DNA of 64,000 nt from Flavobacterium sp. RSP15 (GCF_003968755.1 NZ_RYDL01000010.1:51713-115712), one strand, 5' to 3'; shown: positions 17,776-26,143, counted from the first letter of the stretch. Program-made: numbers and translations. Notes: a model not told the origin generated them from the sequence alone.

Positions 17776-17955
17776 TCAGTGTTTTTTTTTAAATTTTGTC
17801 AATCCTTTTAAAAGGAGCGAAACTGTAAAACTTACTATTGCTCCTACGACCGCTAAGATAATCGTTTTTATAATATCTTCAGAAAGGATATTAGGCACAA
17901 TACTCAGCAAAGTTCCTGATGCAGTTCCAATTTGCAAGGTGTTATTTGATTCCAT
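17776..17955 (-). CDS. Small single-span membrane protein, holin-like
   Basis: A 59-residue protein from an ATG at 17955, overlapping the end of the upstream gene by 14 bases (that stop is at 17942). It has a short N-terminal segment (ESNNTLQIGTASGTLL), one or two hydrophobic stretches (IIKTIILAVVGAIVSFTVSLLL) and a lysine-rich tail (KGLTKFKKKH). Small size, one hydrophobic helix and a charged tail are holin-like features, but no family is recognised. It is the last gene of a four-gene leftward cassette. Confidence 0.65.
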   Translation of the reverse strand: MESNNTLQIGTASGTLLSIVPNILSEDIIKTIILAVVGAIVSFTVSLLLKGLTKFKKKH

Positions 17956-18220
17956 CTCGCGGTAAATATTGATTGTCTTTTTTCAACCGATTGGTGATGG
18001 CCTGCTCTCGGTTGGCCTCATCATCTACCGTAATTTGGCTGATTATTGAAATGACTCCTCCTGCGAGGGCAGCGTAACCGGCAATACTGACAACGGCTAC
18101 AGGTAAAACTACCGGAGCCGCAATGATACTTCCACTGATAGCCAATAGAGCCATTCCAATACTTCTCAAAACCTTAAAAAACTTTGGGGTTGGTGCTTTC
18201 GCACGTTGAACTATATTCAT
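17942..18220 (-). CDS. Small membrane protein of an unknown Bacteroidota cassette
   Basis: 92 residues. An N-terminal basic stretch with APTPKFFKVLRSIG leads into two hydrophobic segments (MALLAISGSIIAAPVVLPVAV and AGYAALAGGVISIISQ), then a charged tail (DDEANREQ, NRLKKDNQYLPRDG). The small-residue-rich hairpin resembles phage holins in general shape, but I recognise no named family. It lies 15 bases after the DUF5675 gene and overlaps the next gene, so the three are almost certainly co-transcribed. Confidence 0.75.
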   Translation of the reverse strand: MNIVQRAKAPTPKFFKVLRSIGMALLAISGSIIAAPVVLPVAVVSIAGYAALAGGVISIISQITVDDEANREQAITNRLKKDNQYLPRDGIK

Positions 18221-18235
18221 AATTTCTTTACTTTT

Positions 18236-18661
18236 TTACCTTGTCATCATAAGCGGAGTCGAAGGATTAGATTGGATTTTTATTTTTACTTCTTCATTAT
18301 TGGCCAAAGCCGCATTAACTATAGCTTTCAGCTTTTCTAACGCTTTTCGGGAAAAACTTCCTTTCCCTATTCCTGTGTGCAGTGTTACAGTTGCGATACA
18401 ACCCAATAATTCCGTTTTAGCATCATTGGCGGGATGGATTAAGATCAAATCTCTCCCCGGAACATTTTTCAAATGCAAGTGCCATTGGAACTTGGGACTA
18501 AATCGCTTCTGTAAAACATATTCTCCTTCGGGAATGTAAGAAATACGCCTTTGGTTTCCCAACCAGGGCAATTCGATGGTATAACAAACTATGGTGCCGT
18601 TCCATTCTAATACCCCTTGCGTTCCCTCTGGAAAATACGTCCGTGTCAACACCAGGACCAT
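18236..18661 (-). CDS. DUF5675 family protein
   Basis: 141 residues matching the DUF5675 layout: an N-terminal strand (LVLTRTYFPEGTQGVLEWNG), then CYTIELPWLGNQRRISYIPEGEY, a beta-rich core with LHLKNVPGRDLILIHPANDAKTELLGC and a short C-terminal helix. DUF5675 proteins occur in Bacteroidota genomes and in phages; the function is not established. The conserved HPAN and GC residues could form an active site reminiscent of L,D-transpeptidases, but that is speculation. It starts two bases before the end of the upstream gene's spacer, so the two form one transcription unit. Confidence 0.8.
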   Translation of the reverse strand: MVLVLTRTYFPEGTQGVLEWNGTIVCYTIELPWLGNQRRISYIPEGEYVLQKRFSPKFQWHLHLKNVPGRDLILIHPANDAKTELLGCIATVTLHTGIGKGSFSRKALEKLKAIVNAALANNEEVKIKIQSNPSTPLMMTR

Positions 18662-18662
18662 C

Positions 18663-19418
18663 TTACAATCCGCTCACTTGAACCAATGCCAATGGATTGT
18701 AGGAGCCATTTTTCAATGGGTACATTTGTCCATTAACTTCTTGGTAGAACTCCACTCCCAAAGCCAGAAACAACGGTTTTGTGCTTGCAGGAGTAACTGT
18801 ATTCAGTTGGGAGATTGCAACCGTAGCCACTGCATCCCAAGGTAAAATCGCGGTTTCGGAATGCGCCTCAACAAAGGTTTCCGTTTCAAAATCAATCTCG
18901 GCTCCCGCAGAAATAATTTTAAAATGCGTAGTTCCACTCGGTGCGGCAATCAAGTTTGCCGGAACAAACGGCTCCAGATCAACAGTGATTTCACCGGAGG
19001 CACGGTCAATCGCTCCCACAAATGGGGCAAATAAACTGGTGCCCAGTTTTCCTCTGATATTGAATTCAAAGCCGGCAAGCATTTCTGCCTCCCCATCAAT
19101 CACGTTTCGTAACCCTCTCACGCTGGTCACATCCGCCTGAATCACTTCAACCATTTTCTGGGTCAATCGGCTCACCATTCTGCCATCAGCGGTATTCAAA
19201 AGCAAAGCTCTCAATGCCGTTCTCAAAATCTTCCCGGCCTTCCCGGCTCTTCCAAATTCTGAACCATTTTCACGGGTTCTTTGAAATGCAGGATCATTCT
19301 TGATTCTGTTTGCATCAATTCCCCCTTTTTCGCGAGCCAGATGCCCGTCCTTGGTTTTGTAAAAAGTAATATCTCCTATAGTACCTTTCAGCTTAATTAT
19401 GCCTTTCTGTCTTGCCAT
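18663..19418 (-). CDS. Hypothetical protein, first gene of the DUF5675 cassette
   Basis: 251 residues with no signal peptide or membrane span. The N-terminus (MARQKGIIKLKGTIGDITFY and KDGHLAREKGGID) is a pattern I associate with a family widespread in Bacteroidota and always without function. The middle is helical (GKAGKILRTALRALLLNTADG, RLTQKMVEVIQAD) and the C-terminal half is beta-rich (TVDLEPFVPANLI, THFKIISAGAEIDFETETF, GVEFYQEVNGQMYPL). It heads the four-gene cassette with DUF5675 and two small membrane proteins. The mixed helical and beta architecture would fit a structural or surface protein, but no role can be assigned. Confidence 0.75.
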   Translation of the reverse strand: MARQKGIIKLKGTIGDITFYKTKDGHLAREKGGIDANRIKNDPAFQRTRENGSEFGRAGKAGKILRTALRALLLNTADGRMVSRLTQKMVEVIQADVTSVRGLRNVIDGEAEMLAGFEFNIRGKLGTSLFAPFVGAIDRASGEITVDLEPFVPANLIAAPSGTTHFKIISAGAEIDFETETFVEAHSETAILPWDAVATVAISQLNTVTPASTKPLFLALGVEFYQEVNGQMYPLKNGSYNPLALVQVSGL

Positions 19419-19682
19419 AATTTCTAATGTTTTAAATTAATACTGTTTTAAATTTGCTCAATCATCTATCGTTGCAACATCTGTCGATTGATTTCCAAAC
19501 AAAGATTAGACTTAAACCAATCATTTAGAACAGACTATTGTTCCATATGTCTTACAGTGGTATAAATGGCATTTTTAAACATAAATGTCACCCAGTATCG
19601 GTAAACCTACCAAAAAAACAACTATATGCTTTTACATATAAAACGCTATATTTTCTTAAAATCAATGCAAATGCATATAACA

Positions 19683-19910
19683 ATGAAGACATTAGCCACT
19701 TTTGTAAAAGAGAAAAGAAATGAAGTATACCTAACCCAAGAAGCTTTTGCGGAACGTGCTGGAGTGGCACTAACTGTTGTTCGTAAAATAGAACAAGGCA
19801 AAGAAAACCTAAATCTCGGAAAGGTAAACGAGGTCCTTAAAATGTTTGGCCATACATTGGCACCGGTCAGTGCAAGAGAATTATTAAAAATCAACAATCC
19901 TATAGAATAA
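19683..19910 (+). CDS. HipB-like XRE transcriptional regulator without an adjacent HipA
   Basis: 75 residues from the ATG at 19683; an upstream in-frame start at 19626 would add a poor leader. It is a compact XRE helix-turn-helix: TLATFVKEKRNEVYLTQEAF, ERAGVALTVVRKIEQGKENL, then NEVLKMFGHTLAPV. This is the y4mF/HipB pattern, in which the regulator normally sits just ahead of a hipA kinase gene and represses the pair. Here no hipA follows, only a 67-residue hypothetical gene and then integrase sequences, so the partner may have been lost. A HipA-like gene at 51001 is of a different subfamily and far away. Confidence 0.8.
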   Translation: MKTLATFVKEKRNEVYLTQEAFAERAGVALTVVRKIEQGKENLNLGKVNEVLKMFGHTLAPVSARELLKINNPIE

Positions 19911-20037
19911 AAGAAAATTCCACGCCTTGTTTCATCGGGAGTAAACGCATCCTTTTTTTGATTAATTTTACTCCACTACTGTTTGGCCAACAGTAATTTA
20001 AAGTATATCAAAGCCTACCCAAAGCTATAGATAGTGT

Positions 20038-20241
20038 ATGAAAATCGAAAACAAGAGATTGTGTATCTACCCGAAAGACATACAACGCATTACAGGGAAG
20101 AGTTACCGGCAAAGCGTGAGAATGTTGCAAACCATCCGCAAAGAGCTTAACAAGCTCCAAAACGAATTGGTGAGCATAGAAGAATTCTGCCAATACACCA
20201 GCCTGAAACAGGAACAGGTAATGAACTTAATCGTTGACTAA
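20038..20241 (+). CDS. Small hypothetical protein of Bacteroidota mobile elements
   Basis: 67 residues: a short strand (KRLCIYPKDIQRITGKSYRQ), a helix (VRMLQTIRKELNKL) and a second predicted helix pair (VSIEEFCQYTSLKQEQVMNL). The arrangement suggests a small winged or helix-turn-helix DNA-binding fold such as excisionases use, but no named family is certain. It lies 128 bases after the HipB-like gene and 470 bases before the broken integrase, so a role in mobile-element biology is plausible and unproven. Confidence 0.6.
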   Translation: MKIENKRLCIYPKDIQRITGKSYRQSVRMLQTIRKELNKLQNELVSIEEFCQYTSLKQEQVMNLIVD

Positions 20242-20323
20242 AATCATTCTTGCAAATTGAAAATTGCAATGTAACCCGTTCATTTTTTGGTCGTCTTTAT
20301 GAGATTAATTGGACTTAAATCCG

Positions 20324-20331
20324 TAAATTTG
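20324..20331 (+). promoter_or_regulatory. Possible TAnnTTTG promoter element
   Basis: TAAATTTG at 20324-20331 matches the Bacteroidota -7 box. The nearest TTG (20309-20311) is only 12 bases upstream, shorter than the usual 17-23, so the match is partial. If active, it would drive a short transcript ending at the terminator at 20485-20520. Confidence 0.3.
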
Positions 20332-20429
20332 ATTCATACAATTTAAGTGCTAAATTGAGTCAAAAAAAAGGGTGCATAATTCGGTGCACTCATTCTGAGA
20401 ATTGGCTTTAAAGTCAATGAATATAAGGG

Positions 20430-20462
20430 GTTACTAATTTCGATTAGTCCCTCTTTCTCCGC
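20430..20462 (+). other. Candidate attachment site resembling a tRNA-Ser 3' end
   Basis: The segment around ACTAATTTCGATTAGTCCCT and TCTTTCTCCGCT forms a small stem (ACTAA/TTAGT with a TTTCGA loop). Its last bases (CCCTCTTTCTCCGCT) look like the 3' end of a serine tRNA. No matching acceptor 5' strand occurs about 90 bases upstream, so this is not a complete tRNA. Integrases often leave such tRNA 3' copies as attachment sites, and a broken integrase follows. Alternatively it is a hairpin of a small RNA. Confidence 0.3.
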
Positions 20463-20484
20463 TGGTTATTTCAAAAAACCTGCC

Positions 20485-20520
20485 AAAACCCTTTAAATCC
20501 TATGATTTAGAGGGTTTTTT
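20485..20520 (+). terminator. Strong intrinsic terminator
   Basis: Arms at 20485-20499 and 20504-20518 pair over 15 bases with one T-G wobble around a CTAT loop, ending in a T-run. No protein gene ends just upstream (the nearest stop is at 20241), so the terminated transcript is either a long tail of the 67-residue gene or a small RNA. Confidence 0.75.
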
Positions 20521-20710
20521 AATTTACTCCCTATCCAAATTATTAATAGTTTCTCATTCTAAAGGAGTACAATTCGGGGCACTATAAAATTTCAAAAACA
20601 TTGTGCCCCTACCTATGTAAATCCTTTTGAAACAATGGGTTAATTCATTGAACATCTTGTTTTGAGTTGATAGTTTTTCTAAATTTCTATTAACTTAAAG
20701 GTTACCAATT

Positions 20711-21954
20711 ATGGACAATCCAATTTCAATCCTTTTTTATTTAAAAAGAGTCAAAGTCAATGCTCAAGGTTTGGCTCCAATTTTTCAACGAATTACCATC
20801 AATGGTAGACGAGTGGATAACAGCACCGGCAAGTTTGTTGACCCAGACAAATGGCAATCCGAAATGTCTAAAATGAGAGGGACTTCGGAGGAAGCTCGTT
20901 CAATCAATGGACATCTTGACAATTTAAAATCAAAGATTTTAAATGTGGAGAAAAATTTAATTAAAAAAGACATCCCGGTAAACTTTGAATCCTTCAAAAA
21001 TGAGTTAACCGGTAAAAAAGAAAGGGAGCGAATGTTAATTCCTATCTTCCAGGAACACAATCGTAAAATCAAAGAACTGGTGGGTCAGGAATACGCACCT
21101 GGTACTCTGGAACGCTATGAGACTTCGTTAAAACACACTAAAGATTTTATTTCTTGGAAATACAACATCACGGATATCAATATTGAGAAGATCGATCATT
21201 CCTTTATCACCGAATATGAATTCTACTTGCGCAGTGAACGAAAATGTGCCAATAACACTGCTGTAAAATACATCAAGAACTTCCACAAAATCATCAACAA
21301 TGTTTGGCCAATGGATGGCTAAACAAGGATCCTTTCGCCAATTACAAAGCAAAAGTCAAAGAAGTCATTCGAAAGTTCCTTTCTGAAGCCGAAATAGAGC
21401 AAATGATAAACAAAGAATTTGTTTCCGAGCGATTGGAGCTCGTTCCCGATATATTCGTTTTTAGCTGCTTTACTGGCTTGGCATACATAGATGTAAAACA
21501 ATTGACACTGGACAATATTTCCTTGGGAATAGATGGCGATAAATGGATTTTCAAGAACCGACAAAAAACCGATACAGCTTCCAAAATTCCATTATTGCCA
21601 ATGGCAAAAGATATCATCGACAAATATGCTGAGCATCCCGTTTGCAAAAACGAGAAACGCCTTCTGCCTATTTTAAGCAATCAAAAAATGAACGCCTATT
21701 TAAAAGAAATTGCAGGTGTTTGTGAAATCGAAAAAGAATTAACCTTCCACATTGCCCGACATACTTTTGCGACTACGGTAACGTTAACAAATGGTGTCCC
21801 AATAGAAAGTGTGAGTAAAATGTTAGGACATAAAAATATAAGAACCACACAGCATTATGCAAAGGTTTTTGACAAAAAAGTAAGTAAGAATATGAAAATA
21901 CTTCGTGACAAATTTGCTGCAGTGACTCACCATCAAGTAAAAAAAATAAACTAG
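20711..21954 (+). pseudogene. Tyrosine recombinase (integrase), frameshifted
   Basis: Two overlapping frames (20711-21322 and 21304-21954) together encode a Bacteroidota-type tyrosine recombinase of about 413 residues. The first has the arm-binding N-terminal domain (ILFYLKRVKVNAQGLAPIF, GRRVDNSTGKFVDPDKWQ) and SAM-like core-binding domain. The second starts in the expected continuation LANGWLNKDPFANYKAKVKE and carries the catalytic domain: HIARHTFAT (HxxR), LGHKNIRTTQHYAKV (His/Trp position and the tyrosine nucleophile). The box I position reads CFTGLAYIDV without arginine, a variant common in this group. A one-base shift near 21300 separates the halves, so the gene is probably inactive unless a frameshift is bypassed or the base is a sequencing error. 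Confidence 0.85.
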
Positions 21955-22312
21955 AGGTAAGTCATTGAAAATAAACGAGATAACTAATAGTCACTTTTTT
22001 ATTTGTTTTCAACCAATGATTTAAACTATTTTAAGTGATTTTTATTACTAAAATTAAATAGAAATTAACCAAACCTAAACTATTTAATAATCATATTCAG
22101 TCGCACATTACTATGTGAACTAGAAGAAGAATTAAATTCAATATCATTTCATTATGATAACCCAATAAGCATGAGTGATAAGCCTATCTAAACTTAGTGT
22201 AGTTATTGGGATAGCATATTCATCACTAATTGAAATAGCTTTCGCTCATTAAATCGTTAAATTTTATTTAGAATAAATTTAAATAAAAACTTGTTTGTTC
22301 CATTTTAGGTTT
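21955..22312. other. Intergenic region with an inverted repeat
   Basis: No gene is seen. CCCAATAA at 22161-22168 and TTATTGGG at 22203-22210 form an inverted repeat with a 34-base loop. It has no T-run after the second arm, so it does not look like a terminator and could be a regulatory dyad upstream of the DUF4856 promoter at 22313. Confidence 0.4.
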
Positions 22313-22320
22313 TATATTTG
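22291..22320 (+). promoter_or_regulatory. Bacteroidota-type promoter of the DUF4856-imelysin-HTTM-TonB operon
   Basis: TTG at 22291-22293 and TATATTTG at 22313-22320 with a 19-base spacer give a textbook TTG/TAnnTTTG promoter. The -7 box lies 36 bases before the DUF4856 start codon. Confidence 0.75.
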
Positions 22321-22356
22321 CAGTAAATTATTTTAATTCAATCTAAATTAACTGAA

Positions 22357-23589
22357 ATGAACTTTAAAAAAATATCTTTTTCTGCATTACCAATTTTAGT
22401 ATTAGCACTTGGTTCGTGTTCAAATGATGACAATGCAGCTGCTGAAGAATCTTTTAACTACACAGTTCCGACAACGTATACATTTGAAAGAAATGCAGTA
22501 ACTACTGTAGACTATTCAGGTCAGTCAAGTCGATTATTAATGCTTGATGAAATGGGGAAATATTTTAGTACAGCCGCAACAAACGGAACTGTAGCTGATG
22601 ATGCAGTTTTGTCTGAAATGTATTTAAATACAAACAATCGCTATACTGGTGCAGGTTTAAACACCTCAGGGAAACAATTAAAAGATAAAACAGCTTCTTC
22701 AAAAGATTATTTTTCATTATATCTTGGTGGCGGTTCAATAGCGGAACAAGTAAGTGTTCGTGATTTATTTGAAACCCAATTCGACAATGCTGATGCTGCC
22801 AGTCAGGGGAAAACTGCGACGGCGGGTGTTGCAGGTGTTTATTTAGATGGAACAAGCAAACGATTATTTGCAGCAAATGGATTAGAGCCTCAACAAGTGT
22901 TATTAAAAGGAATGATGGGCGCTTGTTTTATGGATCAAATAGCTAATAATTATTTAAGTTTAAATAAATTAGATGAAAGTACTAATAAAGCAGACAATAC
23001 CGCAAAAATTTTAGTGGCTGGAAAGTCTTACACAACTATGGAACATACATGGGATGAAGCTTATGGTTACATATATGGTTCAGATGATTTAAAGGTTACG
23101 CCAAACGTATTCAAACATTGGAGTACCTACATCAATCAGGTCAATGCCGATACTGATTTTAATACTATAAAAGCCGATATTGAAATGGCTTTCCGCAAAG
23201 GTAGAGCCGCGATTGTTGCTAATGATTATGCTGTTCGTGATGCTCAAATTGATATCATTAAAGCAAAATTAGCAATGGTTTCAGCCGTTAGAGCTGTATA
23301 TTATTTACAAGAAGGAAAAGGTAAATTAGCAACAGATAATGGTGCAAAAGCTTTTCACGCTTTGTCTGAAGGTTACGGATTTATTATAGCATTGCGTTAT
23401 ACAAATAAACCAGGAACAAATAGCCCCTACTTTACAAAAATAGAAGTAGATGCAATGTTGTCTTCTATGGTGAGCGGAACAAATGGTTTGTGGGCGATCG
23501 ATACATTGGGAGCAAAACTCGATGCTATTTCATCCCAAATTGCAACAAAATTCAGTTTTACAGTAGTGCAAGCTGCGACAGTAAATTAA
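22357..23589 (+). CDS. DUF4856 domain-containing lipoprotein
   Basis: 410 residues with a lipoprotein signal (LALGSC, Cys21). The body matches DUF4856: a short linker, then YTFERNAVTTVDYSGQSSRL at the start of the domain and a helical core containing LLKGMMGACFMDQIANNYL and MEHTWDEAYGYIYG. DUF4856 proteins resemble imelysins and are encoded beside them in Bacteroidota. The likely location is the outer membrane or periplasm. Role in iron acquisition is inferred from linkage to the imelysin and TonB-dependent receptor genes. It is the first gene of the operon, 68 bases before the next. Confidence 0.88.
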   Translation: MNFKKISFSALPILVLALGSCSNDDNAAAEESFNYTVPTTYTFERNAVTTVDYSGQSSRLLMLDEMGKYFSTAATNGTVADDAVLSEMYLNTNNRYTGAGLNTSGKQLKDKTASSKDYFSLYLGGGSIAEQVSVRDLFETQFDNADAASQGKTATAGVAGVYLDGTSKRLFAANGLEPQQVLLKGMMGACFMDQIANNYLSLNKLDESTNKADNTAKILVAGKSYTTMEHTWDEAYGYIYGSDDLKVTPNVFKHWSTYINQVNADTDFNTIKADIEMAFRKGRAAIVANDYAVRDAQIDIIKAKLAMVSAVRAVYYLQEGKGKLATDNGAKAFHALSEGYGFIIALRYTNKPGTNSPYFTKIEVDAMLSSMVSGTNGLWAIDTLGAKLDAISSQIATKFSFTVVQAATVN

Positions 23590-23657
23590 TTAAATAAAAA
23601 CAAAATACGAGAATTTAAGTTCTCTTACTTTGTGTATTTTTGTAAAAATTTTTAAAA

Positions 23658-24773
23658 ATGAAAAAGATTCTATTAATTTTAAGTCTCATTGTTTTAATTG
23701 CGGCTTGCTCATCAAATGAGGGAGAGAGCACTATTGAGGGAAATAATTATGATCGAACAGTACTCTTAACTAACTGGGCTGATAATATCATTGTTCCAAG
23801 TTATATAAATTACCAAGCAAAGGTTCAAATATTGGTAACGAACTCAAATACTTTTGTCTCAATGCCAACTGAAGGAAATCTTCAAACGGTTAGATCTTCT
23901 TGGTTAGACGCTTACAAAGCGTATCAATATATATCAATGTATAATTTAGGTAAAGCTGAGGAAATCAATTTTAATATGGCTTCCAATACTTATCCAACAA
24001 ATACCATCGGTATAGATTCAAATATTTCATCCGGAACTTACAATTTGGCATTGTTATCTCAACTTGACAAACAAGGTTTTCCTGCATTAGATTATTTGCT
24101 AAATGGTTTGGGTACAAGTGATGCAAACATTGTAAGTTTTTATGTTACAAATACAAATGCCTCCAATTACAAACAGTACTTAACCGCGGTAGTTATTAAA
24201 CTAAAAACGAATATTGACGCAGTTGTAACCGACTGGAATTCCAATTTTAGAAATAGTTATGTGGCTAATAACGGAACTACGGTAAGCAGTTCAGTAAATA
24301 AAACGATAAATTTATTTGTAAAAAATCTTGAAAAAGATATTCGGACCGGTAAATTAGGAATTCCGTCAGGCGTTTTTTCAAGCGGTGTTAAATTTCCCGA
24401 AAAAGTGGAGGGTTATTACAAAAAAGATATTTCTAAAGAGTTGCTAAATGTTTCCTTAAAAGCACAACAAGATTTTTTTAATGGTAAGCATTTCAATAAT
24501 GCAACAACTGGTGAAAGTCTAAAAACATATTTAGATTTTTTAAATATAATTAGAGATAATAAAAAATTAAGCGACATTATAAACAATCAGTTTACGACAA
24601 TTTTTACTGTAAACAATTCCCTTAACAACAGTTTTTCACTACAAGTAAATACTGATAATTCAAAAATGATTGCTGCGTATGATGCCTTACAGCAAAACGT
24701 AATCTACACAAAACTAGATATGATGCAAGCATTAAACGTTACTATTGATTATGTAGATAGCGATGGCGACTAA
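23658..24773 (+). CDS. Imelysin family lipoprotein (peptidase M75-like)
   Basis: 371 residues with a lipoprotein signal (LIAAC, Cys17). The imelysin fold is recognised from WADNIIVPSYINYQAKVQIL, VRSSWLDAYKAYQYIS and QLDKQGFPALDYLLNG. The family motif GxHxxE here reads GFPALD (residues 140-145), so the histidine is replaced by proline and the glutamate by aspartate. Imelysins are insulin-cleaving-membrane-protease relatives, now regarded mainly as iron-regulated periplasmic proteins, so loss of the motif argues against peptidase activity and for binding. It lies 68 bases after DUF4856 and just two bases before the HTTM gene. Confidence 0.85.
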   Translation: MKKILLILSLIVLIAACSSNEGESTIEGNNYDRTVLLTNWADNIIVPSYINYQAKVQILVTNSNTFVSMPTEGNLQTVRSSWLDAYKAYQYISMYNLGKAEEINFNMASNTYPTNTIGIDSNISSGTYNLALLSQLDKQGFPALDYLLNGLGTSDANIVSFYVTNTNASNYKQYLTAVVIKLKTNIDAVVTDWNSNFRNSYVANNGTTVSSSVNKTINLFVKNLEKDIRTGKLGIPSGVFSSGVKFPEKVEGYYKKDISKELLNVSLKAQQDFFNGKHFNNATTGESLKTYLDFLNIIRDNKKLSDIINNQFTTIFTVNNSLNNSFSLQVNTDNSKMIAAYDALQQNVIYTKLDMMQALNVTIDYVDSDGD

Positions 24774-24775
24774 CT

Positions 24776-26143
24776 ATGAATTTTAGTACAACGAAATATA
24801 TCAATAAATATTCAGAGGCATCAACGCTAGCTTTTTTTAGGCTAGCGTTTGGTTTTATGATGGTTTTAAGTTTAGCGAGATTTGCGAGTTATGGCTGGAT
24901 TAAGACGTTTTACATTCAACCTCAATTTCACTTTACCTATTACGGTTTTGAATGGGTAAAACCACTAGGTAATTATACGTATTTATTATTTTTTATCTCT
25001 GGATTAGCCGCTTTATTTGTTGCCATTGGATACAAATACAAACTATCGATTATTATTTTCTTCCTGAGTTTTACTTATATAGAACTCATGGATAAAACGA
25101 CCTACCTAAACCATTATTATTTTATTACGGTGGTGAGTTTTATACTGATTTTTTTACCTGCAAATGCTTACTTTTCTATTGATGCGTACAGAAATCCTAA
25201 AATTGCCTTTCAGAAAATACCCAGTTGGACAATTGATATTTTAAAAGTGCTTATCGGGATTGTATATTTTTATGCGGGATTGGCAAAACTCAATTCAGAC
25301 TGGCTTTTTGAAGCTATGCCACTCAAAATCTGGTTGCCTGCTAGTTCCAATTTACCAATAATTGGTTCCTTATTAAACGAGAATTGGGTACACTACGCCT
25401 TTAGCTGGACGGGAATGATCTATGATTTAAGTATCCCTTTTTTACTACTATACAAAAGAACCCGACTATTCGCTTTTGTTTTAGTCGTGGTATTTCATGT
25501 CCTGACTAAAATACTTTTCCCAATTGGCGTTTTTCCGTACGTAATGATTGTCAGTTCATTACTTTTTTTTAATAGTAATTTTCATAAAAATATCTTACAA
25601 TTTGTTTCTAAATTATTCAATTTTACTTTCGCTGTTTTTGAGAATGGAAAAGAAAAAATTAAAAATTTTAATTTTATTTACAAAACTAAAATAGCTTTGG
25701 TGAGTTGTTTTATAGCTTTCCAAGTACTTTTTCCGTTTCGATATTTATTGTATCCTGACGAATTATTTTGGACTGAAGAAGGCTTTCGGTTTTCATGGCG
25801 TGTGATGCTTATGGAAAAAGCTGGTTATGCCCAATTTAGTGTTACCGATGCAAAAACAAAAGAAAATATAATGGTGGACAACAGTCGTTTTTTAACTTCT
25901 TTTCAGGAAAAACAAATGTCGTTTCAACCGGATTTTATTTTGGAGTACGCACATTTTTTACACGATTATTATCAAAAACAAGGTGTTCACAACCCTGTAG
26001 TTAGAGTAGAAAGTTACGTCGCTCTCAACGGAAGATTAAGCAAATTATACATTGAACCAAAAATAAATCTAGCCAAAGAAAATGAATCTTTCAAACACAA
26101 AACTTGGATATTACCTTTTAACGATGAAATTAAAGGATTTTAG
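24776..26143 (+). CDS. HTTM domain membrane protein, vitamin K-dependent gamma-carboxylase homologue
   Basis: 455 residues. The N-terminal two thirds carry the HTTM (horizontally transferred transmembrane) domain with several membrane segments, including IELMDKTTYLNHYYF and FYAGLAKLNSDWLFEAMPLK. The latter lines up with the catalytic-lysine region of vertebrate gamma-glutamyl carboxylase (KKLDADW), placing Lys171 at the conserved lysine. The C-terminal roughly 130 residues form a soluble domain (WRVMLMEKAGYAQFSVTD, PVVRVESYVALNGR). HTTM proteins use reduced quinone in the eukaryotic case; flavobacteria make menaquinone. What it modifies here is unknown. It overlaps the next start by 20 bases. 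Confidence 0.85.
   Translation: MNFSTTKYINKYSEASTLAFFRLAFGFMMVLSLARFASYGWIKTFYIQPQFHFTYYGFEWVKPLGNYTYLLFFISGLAALFVAIGYKYKLSIIIFFLSFTYIELMDKTTYLNHYYFITVVSFILIFLPANAYFSIDAYRNPKIAFQKIPSWTIDILKVLIGIVYFYAGLAKLNSDWLFEAMPLKIWLPASSNLPIIGSLLNENWVHYAFSWTGMIYDLSIPFLLLYKRTRLFAFVLVVVFHVLTKILFPIGVFPYVMIVSSLLFFNSNFHKNILQFVSKLFNFTFAVFENGKEKIKNFNFIYKTKIALVSCFIAFQVLFPFRYLLYPDELFWTEEGFRFSWRVMLMEKAGYAQFSVTDAKTKENIMVDNSRFLTSFQEKQMSFQPDFILEYAHFLHDYYQKQGVHNPVVRVESYVALNGRLSKLYIEPKINLAKENESFKHKTWILPFNDEIKGF

Larger units (their letters stand above)
20378..20582. repeat. Direct repeat pair AATTCGGKGCAC, candidate integrase arm sites
   Basis: AATTCGGTGCAC at 20378-20389 and AATTCGGGGCAC at 20571-20582 differ at one base and lie 193 bases apart. 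Each is also part of a local inverted repeat (GTGCA/TGCAC at 20372-20389; GGGGCAC/GTGCCCC at 20576-20609). Repeated 12-mers upstream of an integrase gene are typical arm-type binding sites. Confidence 0.5.

Noticed and set aside
17771..17965. A 64-residue plus-strand frame
   Set aside because: It is the complement of the 59-residue membrane protein frame on the minus strand, which has better context (overlap with the upstream gene of the cassette).
20372..20462. A complete tRNA-Ser gene
   Set aside because: Only the 3' end resembles tRNA-Ser; no acceptor 5' strand, D-arm or anticodon stem is found at the required distance.
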